Assembly (NCBI GenBank): GCA_964405835.1
Contig: CAYOPN010000059.1
Coordinates: forward strand, 1-12,262
Length of the DNA: 12,262 nt
Source: JAJVIP01 sp964405835
GTDB taxonomy: Bacteria; Elusimicrobiota; Elusimicrobia; F11
Direction of reading: 5' to 3'
Positions 5,818-12,262 of this stretch are shown piece by piece. The position numbers and the translations under genes were made by a program. The notes beneath the pieces are model-generated. The model was not told the origin of the DNA. It saw only the letters and a list, made by a program, of their open reading frames with translations, and did not search any database. How positions within the stretch are numbered: position 1 is the first letter of the stretch; the number at the start of each line of letters is the position of its first letter.

Positions 5818-8800
5818 TTAAGCGGCCTGGAGGGCCATTTCAATATTTTCTTTGGCTTGGCGGAAATGTTCGTCCAGCGAGAACCGGTGGCCGTCCATGA
5901 TTAATTCGATCATAAACAACGCCAGGTTCGCATCGGAAAGCCCCGAAAGGTCCCAGTTGGTTTTTAAGGCCTCTTTGCCCAACGGGAACAGCCGCATGCG
6001 ACTTATTTCCAGGCCCTTTTTTTCAAGATTGGCCCGGACCGCAACGGGATCCGTTGTGGGAACTGCCGCCGGTTGTTCGACAAAGCGGACCGCGCCGCTC
6101 TTGTATTCCGGTAAATTCGCGCTGAACCATTCGTCCGCGCGCTTCACTTCGCCTTCAGGCACGCTCACAACAACGCCGCCAAATTTTTTCTCCTCGGCCA
6201 AGGCCAAGAATTTGCCGATATCGTACAACGCCACCTTGAGCGCCGGCTCATCTCCGGCCACCTCGAGGTCCTTAAACGAATAAAGCGCAAATTGACTGGG
6301 GTTGCGGGAGAACCAAGGTGCTAGAACCTGGAGGTCCCAGGAAATCTTTGCATTGCTTTCCGCGGAAGCCATGATCGCTTCGATGATGCCTATTTCAAAA
6401 CCGCCATTGAGTCCGTTCGCGTGATATAACGTCGCCAAGACCTGCGCTTGTTGTTTACGTAAATTCCCGTCCGTCATATTGACCATACCCAGCTTGTTTT
6501 TAACGCCGATCAGCGCCGCCGTTTCTTTAATCAATTGTTCGAACCGGGCGTTCATTGTACCGTCACCCTTGTCCATAATGTCCAGAATCAAATTAATTCT
6601 CCGGTTAATTTCACCTTGGTACAAGCGGTGGTGCACCAACGCGATCGCATTCCTGGTTTCGCGGCCTTTGATGTCTCCATCGGTGTCAGAGGGGACTGGC
6701 TCCATGGTCAGCAACCGCGAAGGAGACGGGTCGGCCATACCTAGAAGATCGAACGATTTCATGCGCGGCAGCGAGGCTGCGACAAGACCGTTCAATTGGC
6801 GCGCCGCGTCCGTCGAGAATTCTCGCGAGGTGCCCAAGACAATGCTGTCATTACCGCCAAAGGCAACGGCGCCAAACATGAGATTCTTGTTCCCGTTTTG
6901 CCTCAACCTTTTCACACGCTGTTGGTGCGCGCTGTGCATCCAAACAACGAGGGCCGTGATCAAAATCGCCACCCCGATCAAGACCGGCAATGACACATGG
7001 ATTGGCGCCTTGAAAGAAATCATCGCGCTCATCGCAAGGCTGATCAAGCCAAAATACAAAGCGCCGTTAAGCAACCCGAGTTCAACCGCCAAATTCTTGC
7101 GTTGTTCCGGCGTGGCCGGGACCTTTGCCCAGATGCCATTCTGAAAATCAAACCGGTATCGGTGCGCGCCATAGTACAGCGCCACGCGAACAAGAAGCGC
7201 CAGGAAAGCCACCGCAATGGCCCATTCCAAACCGGCCGAATAAAACGCGCCCAACACCGGCAGCGCGTTCAGAAAAACCGTCGTGATAATTTCTTCGACT
7301 TTGGGCGCCCACGTGAAAATTTCCTGCTCAGGTGTCAGCGTGATGCCGAACAAATGCCACGCAATCCATGAGGAGAGGCCGGGGACGGCGCCGGGGGCAT
7401 GAAAATTTCCGTTGGAATATTTCAATTTGAACGCGCCGTTCTGATCCGTCTGGTATTCCGCAAGGACCAAGTCGGTCTCCTCGTTCCAGTCGGAGTGGTG
7501 GATCAACCTGATCAGGTTGACGTCAAATTTCCCAAATTTCACTTCGGAGAATTCTTTTAAGACCTTCAGGAACTTAAGATGTTCGGCCGGCGACATTTCT
7601 TTGTTAACGCGGCCAATCGTCAGGTAGTGGTGGTCTGAAATGATGGCGTTGGGCTTCTTTTCCCGCAAATTGCGTCGGATTCGCTCAAAACCAGTCATGG
7701 ATTCCCCACCCGCCGGCGTCAAGGCAATCCGGACGGCATATGTTTTGGAAAGATATACATGGCCCGCAAATAGTGTTTGACCTGAGTTACCAACCAACTC
7801 TTGCTCGCTTATGTATTTAGCGTCGTTTTGATCGTCGGGAGGAATAGCTTTATTCCCATGATTGTTAATTATTCCCGCCAATGTGTACGCGAGCCGTGTT
7901 TTAAAAGTAAATTTTTTATCGAGCCCCTCTTCCTTCAAGCGTTCGGAAAAACGGTCGATGAATTTTTCTTTTATCTCGTGCTCCAAATTCTTTTCGACTG
8001 GTGTAATCAAAGAAATTGAGTTTTGAGTTTTCGGCGAACCGTTTTCTTTCATGAGCGCGTTATTGACCCGAAGATCAATCCGTTGTGTGATGGCCGGGGC
8101 CATCTCTTTTTTCAATATGTCATCGGCCTTCTTCCAGAACTCTTTCCACGGTTCGGGGAAGACCGGATGCATGCCAACCGATAAAGCAGGAAGAGGGTCA
8201 GAAACTTTAATGATTGATTTCGGTTCTTTGGGGAGTGGAGACACAAGGTTCTCCCCGTGAGCGCCGGTCCGCTTGAACAATTCATCAAATAACGAATTGG
8301 GAGCCGGCACCAACGCTATTGGATCGGCCTTGGAAAGGAAAATGGAGACCTGTCCTTTTGCTTCGTCGATCTGGATCCCGTAATTTTTGTCGGTCTGCCT
8401 GGGGTCCTTCTGATACACAAGCCGGTATCCCTTTTCATGGAGAAACCGGAATGCTTCCGACACCATCGAATAAATATAGGGGTTCTGGTAGGTGGGGTTT
8501 ATTTTGCCGTTGGCATAAAACCAATCCTTGGGCAGCTCTTTGGAAAATGACGGTTTCCCCTCAAGAATGACTTTCTTATCAAAAACGATTTTCAAATCGG
8601 GATAGGGCTGGGGTTTTTCCCCTTCCTGTTTTTCCAATCCCCACATGTTCTGCCAAAATTCTTTAACGGCGCCCGATTGGTCAAACGTCAGACTTCCTGC
8701 CACAAACAAAAGCGCCGCCGCCGCGATGGTCGTATAGGATGTTGGCGCGCGTATATAAGACCAACCGGTCGCCTCCTGAATACTGTTGAGGATCAAATCA

Positions 8801-11800
8801 TCCTGGAACCCGCTGGATTTCTTCAGCGCCCCGTATCCCGGACGCGCGATGCGAAATAGCGGATTTCCCGATTCCTTCGTGCGAATGGTCCCCTTCCGGT
8901 TAAACATGCCGAGCGATGTAGTGAAAACGTACATGAAACCGGCAAGGATGCGGTTTGGCAAATGCCCGATAATTGCGCTGCCCTCGTAAAGTTTTTGCTC
9001 ATCGATGGAGTAAGGGAATGCTCTCTGGCTGGCAACTTTTTCTATTTGTTTTAGCCGTTGGTCGGCCGTCATATCAAGATACATGTCGAGATCGGTAAAT
9101 CCAAGCCGCTCCATCACGCGCATGTTTAATCCGATAATGACGTTGGAATTGTATTCGATGGTCCCGTTGCGCAAATCGTTGGCCGATGACGGCACCTGAT
9201 GGTCGTCGAGGACCAAAACCCGGTCGTCTCCTCCGTTAACATTGGCTATGACCGGCATTCCACCTTTTTCAATTTCCACATCATCGACCCATTTCTCGAC
9301 CTTCACGCCGTTGACTTCTTTTTTCTCCAATTTCTTGCGGACTTTGACATCAGCAACAATCTCTCCGTCGGAAGTCCGGAAAACCGGCAGGTAATAGCCT
9401 GAAACAGGGTCTTTCTGTATGTTTATCTCACCGTTTATTTTCCGATCAAACCGAAAATCCTCCGTGCCGTTCTCTGTCGTCATGCCGGTTTGCGATTCCA
9501 AATCATTTCCGATCAGCGTCACCGAAACAGCCCGGCCGTTCACGTCCAGGTTGTAGGTGAATTTCCGTTTAATCATCAGCGTCATGAGATCGGTGCCGTC
9601 GTTTTCCAAATCCTGCAACATGTTCCCGAAAAGGCCTGCCGGCACATCATCCAACGCGCCAATCACAAAATATTTCGCGCCTTTATTAATGGCCTTGCCA
9701 AATTCACCTGAAATGATGGGAGCAAAAAGGGCGGTCGCCGCGCCGACGGGACGCGTCCAAAGTTGGTCCGGCCCATCTTCCGGAGCATGGCGGTCTTTGG
9801 AGGAAAGCCAGAAAACGCCGCCTTTGGGATGCCAGAGAGGGACGCCTTCGGCGGGCGTGTATTTCAGGTTGATGTATTTGTCGTTCATCACATCTCCCTG
9901 AAGATTGGGGTCCGACGCTTTGGCCCACTCCACATAATCCGTATTTCCATGCTCACCGGAACTGGTCGACATGAAAACGGGAATCGGCTTGCCTCTAAGA
10001 CGCTTCGCCCAACGCGACAAACGGTGAAACCCAAGCGTCATGGCTGACTGAAAAACCGGCAAGAAACCATCAAATAGAAATCCGGGGAAAATCCCCTTTG
10101 TCATGACTTCGGGAACGCGATTGGAACCATCGGTGAACCGGCGTCCCGCGCCGCCGGACATTTTGATCATAAGGATTTCGCCATTTCGAATAGCTTCATC
10201 CAAGTGTTCGCTTCCGTTTTGCTCGTCTTCTTCGGACAGCTTGGTCGTGTAATCGTGGATTGGAAAATGACCATCGTAAATATGGCGCAGTTTAAGTTCC
10301 GGCAAAGGAAGACGGACTTTGTAATCAACCTTGGGCCCATAGGACCGCTTATGGTCCAACATTAGTTCGTAATAAAACCGAAAACTGATTTCCCCTCCTA
10401 CAGGTGGCATGATGCGTCGAATGCGATCAATGCGATGTTGCGGATCTTCCGAAGTGAAAAAATCTCCGAGTCGTTTCTCTTCATGTGTATCGGGATCCAC
10501 AGTAAAAGGATTTTCATTGAGAAATGCCACGTCTTCCGTGGAATACCCGTGTTTGCCTGTTAATGCTGTTTGAATTTCTGCTGAAAGGAGTCCCTCGGCC
10601 GTTTTTTCCGGCGTTCTGTTTGAAATTTCACCGGCGTCACGGCTGGTTTCCTCGGCCCCGCTCAGCGGATAGTTTGATCGGCTGTTCCAAGTGGTGTGCG
10701 GCCGAATCGTGGAAAGCGCGCCGATGACAAGCGCACCATTGAGAATGTCTTGCGGATTAACGAAGGAAGGTGGGATGTTGGCGAGGGCGAGTGCAGTGAG
10801 GGGAATGATAGAGAGGTAAGACTTCGAAATATAAAGGATGCCGAGCGGCCGGTAATTCCAATACCACGGGCCGGCGCGGGCTTCCGTCGGGCCGCGTTCG
10901 GAAATATTGCTGGTGAAAAAGTTGATGGCGGATTGGATCCAATGGAACATCAAGAAGACGGTCATGGTGGTCGCGACCGCGAACGTGATCGGCGCCCAGG
11001 GCCCAAGCGAAACAATCGAATCAATGTTTTGCGCAACGCCGAGGAACAAGACCGACAACGGCAAAATGATACCGAGCCCTTCGTGCAGCGGCGCGCCGTA
11101 CCATTTCGTGGTGTAACGCACACGGCCTTCGTCGCCCTTAAAACCGTTGTATCCGGCCAATCCCCACATCCCGGCAACCACGCGGTAAAAAGTTTTCAGC
11201 ATAAACGGCATCGGCAACGGCCGCAGTTCACCGGTCATGTATTTCGAGGTCCTGGGCGCGTTGTCATAAACGTCTTCGATAATTTCATCGATTGAATTGC
11301 CCCACGTCGAATCCCACCCCATGGCATTGTCCCGGATGGTCTTCCACTGTTCGGGGCGGGACGTGTAAAGATTGATGGCTTCGTTCATCTTTTCGGCCAA
11401 GGCCGCGCCGGACGTATCGCGCGCCACAAACCCCGTGGCCTTGCTGATACCATGAGAAGCGTCTTTCACCACCTGCAATCCGCCAATCGGCGTCACAATC
11501 GGCAAGGTGCCCAAGGCCATCGCTTCAAAATGCGTGAGACCGGAGGGCTCAAATTTTGAGGGAACCAAGAACGCGTCGGCGCCGGCCGTTATCAGGTTTC
11601 CGTACAACTGATCGAAAGCGATGCTCACATGGACATTGTTCGGGAAACGTTCCTGCAATCCCTTCATCCTGTTCTGGTAATCCGGCTTGCCGGTCCCAAG
11701 AATCACGATGACAGCGCTTGGATGCGCGGTAACAAAGCCCGGAATGGCCTCTGCGACGGCATCAAAACCTTTGTCCTCTTCCATGCGCGCCACCATTCCA

Positions 11801-12262
11801 ATCACAAAACGTTTCAAATTGGGATTTCCGTCGGCTTCCACAAAACCAATTTTCCGGAGAAGATTGGCTTTGTTGACCGGCTTCTTCACGTCCACATCGG
11901 TCGTTCCAAAATTCTCAATTCCTTTCAAAAGACGCGGCCCTTTGTCCGGATCGATGCCATTGCGCCCACCCGCCACCATCCGGCCCTGCTCATAAAGATT
12001 GCGGAATTCATCGGGAAGGAAGGGGTACTTGCCTGAAACAAGTTCTTGCAGGTGTTCCGGACTTACCGTCGTCAACAAATCAGCAGAAGCCATGCCCATC
12101 AGCAAATTAAACTGTCCGTTCTCGTAACGGCGCATGGAAAATTGGTTTCTCGGGAACACCCGTGGGTCTTGGTATTTCTCAAAATCTTTATCGTCACGTT
12201 GGATGGATGGATCGTAGGCGAGCACCTCTCCATTCGCATCGTATTTTTCCGCCGGCAGATAG
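5818..12262 (-). CDS. Giant membrane protein: GT5 glycosyltransferase domain + UDPGP-like nucleotidyltransferase + about 9 membrane helices; 5' end outside the window
   Basis: Open from the window edge to TAA at 5820-5818, at least 2147 codons. Residues are counted from the first full codon (12261-12259). About 65-335 is the C-terminal half of a GT5 glycogen/starch-synthase fold: TVSPEHLQEL, NGID, VARMEEDKGFD, ILGTGKPDY, KFEPSGLTHFEAM and TPIGGL correspond to the family's substrate and ADP/UDP-sugar-binding motifs. About 395-520 has three or four membrane helices. About 620-1100 is UDPGP-like: MSGGAGRRF, then KGGMPVI, LDDHQVPSS and EYNSNVIIGLNM, which match the C-terminal part of UDP-glucose and UDP-GlcNAc pyrophosphorylases. 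Hydrophobic segments follow near 1103-1120 and 1175-1193, and four helices lie at 1660-1775. About 1200-1650 and 1790-2147 are unrecognised. The N-terminal GT5 lobe is presumably upstream, outside the window. A GTG at 12225 is only an internal codon, since the frame is open beyond it. I infer polysaccharide synthesis coupled to sugar-nucleotide formation at the membrane; the substrate is unknown. Confidence 0.85.
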   Translation of the reverse strand, partial: YLPAEKYDANGEVLAYDPSIQRDDKDFEKYQDPRVFPRNQFSMRRYENGQFNLLMGMASADLLTTVSPEHLQELVSGKYPFLPDEFRNLYEQGRMVAGGRNGIDPDKGPRLLKGIENFGTTDVDVKKPVNKANLLRKIGFVEADGNPNLKRFVIGMVARMEEDKGFDAVAEAIPGFVTAHPSAVIVILGTGKPDYQNRMKGLQERFPNNVHVSIAFDQLYGNLITAGADAFLVPSKFEPSGLTHFEAMALGTLPIVTPIGGLQVVKDASHGISKATGFVARDTSGAALAEKMNEAINLYTSRPEQWKTIRDNAMGWDSTWGNSIDEIIEDVYDNAPRTSKYMTGELRPLPMPFMLKTFYRVVAGMWGLAGYNGFKGDEGRVRYTTKWYGAPLHEGLGIILPLSVLFLGVAQNIDSIVSLGPWAPITFAVATTMTVFLMFHWIQSAINFFTSNISERGPTEARAGPWYWNYRPLGILYISKSYLSIIPLTALALANIPPSFVNPQDILNGALVIGALSTIRPHTTWNSRSNYPLSGAEETSRDAGEISNRTPEKTAEGLLSAEIQTALTGKHGYSTEDVAFLNENPFTVDPDTHEEKRLGDFFTSEDPQHRIDRIRRIMPPVGGEISFRFYYELMLDHKRSYGPKVDYKVRLPLPELKLRHIYDGHFPIHDYTTKLSEEDEQNGSEHLDEAIRNGEILMIKMSGGAGRRFTDGSNRVPEVMTKGIFPGFLFDGFLPVFQSAMTLGFHRLSRWAKRLRGKPIPVFMSTSSGEHGNTDYVEWAKASDPNLQGDVMNDKYINLKYTPAEGVPLWHPKGGVFWLSSKDRHAPEDGPDQLWTRPVGAATALFAPIISGEFGKAINKGAKYFVIGALDDVPAGLFGNMLQDLENDGTDLMTLMIKRKFTYNLDVNGRAVSVTLIGNDLESQTGMTTENGTEDFRFDRKINGEINIQKDPVSGYYLPVFRTSDGEIVADVKVRKKLEKKEVNGVKVEKWVDDVEIEKGGMPVIANVNGGDDRVLVLDDHQVPSSANDLRNGTIEYNSNVIIGLNMRVMERLGFTDLDMYLDMTADQRLKQIEKVASQRAFPYSIDEQKLYEGSAIIGHLPNRILAGFMYVFTTSLGMFNRKGTIRTKESGNPLFRIARPGYGALKKSSGFQDDLILNSIQEATGWSYIRAPTSYTTIAAAALLFVAGSLTFDQSGAVKEFWQNMWGLEKQEGEKPQPYPDLKIVFDKKVILEGKPSFSKELPKDWFYANGKINPTYQNPYIYSMVSEAFRFLHEKGYRLVYQKDPRQTDKNYGIQIDEAKGQVSIFLSKADPIALVPAPNSLFDELFKRTGAHGENLVSPLPKEPKSIIKVSDPLPALSVGMHPVFPEPWKEFWKKADDILKKEMAPAITQRIDLRVNNALMKENGSPKTQNSISLITPVEKNLEHEIKEKFIDRFSERLKEEGLDKKFTFKTRLAYTLAGIINNHGNKAIPPDDQNDAKYISEQELVGNSGQTLFAGHVYLSKTYAVRIALTPAGGESMTGFERIRRNLREKKPNAIISDHHYLTIGRVNKEMSPAEHLKFLKVLKEFSEVKFGKFDVNLIRLIHHSDWNEETDLVLAEYQTDQNGAFKLKYSNGNFHAPGAVPGLSSWIAWHLFGITLTPEQEIFTWAPKVEEIITTVFLNALPVLGAFYSAGLEWAIAVAFLALLVRVALYYGAHRYRFDFQNGIWAKVPATPEQRKNLAVELGLLNGALYFGLISLAMSAMISFKAPIHVSLPVLIGVAILITALVVWMHSAHQQRVKRLRQNGNKNLMFGAVAFGGNDSIVLGTSREFSTDAARQLNGLVAASLPRMKSFDLLGMADPSPSRLLTMEPVPSDTDGDIKGRETRNAIALVHHRLYQGEINRRINLILDIMDKGDGTMNARFEQLIKETAALIGVKNKLGMVNMTDGNLRKQQAQVLATLYHANGLNGGFEIGIIEAIMASAESNAKISWDLQVLAPWFSRNPSQFALYSFKDLEVAGDEPALKVALYDIGKFLALAEEKKFGGVVVSVPEGEVKRADEWFSANLPEYKSGAVRFVEQPAAVPTTDPVAVRANLEKKGLEISRMRLFPLGKEALKTNWDLSGLSDANLALFMIELIMDGHRFSLDEHFRQAKENIEMALQAA

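Noticed and set aside
5044..5904. Plus-strand open frame of 286 codons
   Set aside because: It runs antisense to the 278-aa gene and into the 3' end of the giant gene, has no plausible domain, signal or ribosome-binding site, and reads as a shadow of a codon-biased gene.
7441..7773. 2H phosphoesterase (LigT-like) domain in the giant protein
   Set aside because: The His-rich strands are suggestive, but the first motif is HxxT, not HxT, so I did not annotate it as that family; it is kept only as a low-interest observation.

Overview
The window reads as part of a draft, probably metagenome-derived, genome of a diderm (Gram-negative type) bacterium. It encodes an Omp85-family outer-membrane barrel, several exported or membrane proteins and part of a Tad/Flp pilus cluster. 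Every supportable gene lies on the minus strand, so biological order runs from high to low coordinates. No taxonomic marker gene is present. Very large fused membrane enzymes together with Tad pili fit phyla such as Omnitrophota or Elusimicrobiota, but that placement is only an inference.

Right part (12262 to 5818): one uninterrupted reading frame of at least 2147 codons that is still open at the window edge. In order it carries the C-terminal half of a glycogen/starch-synthase-type glycosyltransferase (GT5 family), a cluster of membrane segments, a UTP-glucose-1-phosphate-uridylyltransferase-like (UDPGP) domain, more membrane segments, long stretches I do not recognise, four further membrane helices and an unrecognised C-terminal soluble region. 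Joining a sugar-nucleotide-making domain to a nucleotide-sugar-using domain on one membrane protein is the most striking content of the window. A 102-nt gap holding three direct copies of TGTGAC follows. Then comes an unrecognised 278-aa tryptophan-rich soluble protein (5715 to 4879), closed by a good intrinsic terminator.

Middle (4878 to 4743): a short intergenic block containing two related palindromes in inverted orientation, resembling a REP pair or BIME. One of them is the terminator stem. A candidate promoter lies so close to the next GTG that the transcript could be leaderless.

Left part (4742 to 1): a tightly packed, probably co-transcribed group. It consists of an Omp85 barrel with one POTRA-like domain, an exported protein resembling the DUF922 zinc-protease family but with a degraded active site, a TadE-like minor pseudopilin, a TadG-like protein, a second TadE-like pseudopilin, and the first 200 residues of CpaB/RcpC, which runs off the window. 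The start and stop codons of the pilus genes overlap (GTGA, ATGA and stop-start contacts), which implies translational coupling.

The TadG-like gene is interrupted by a 100-N gap flanked on both sides by the same 55-bp sequence. This is an unmerged contig overlap, not biology. Deleting the Ns and one copy restores a 232-aa frame.
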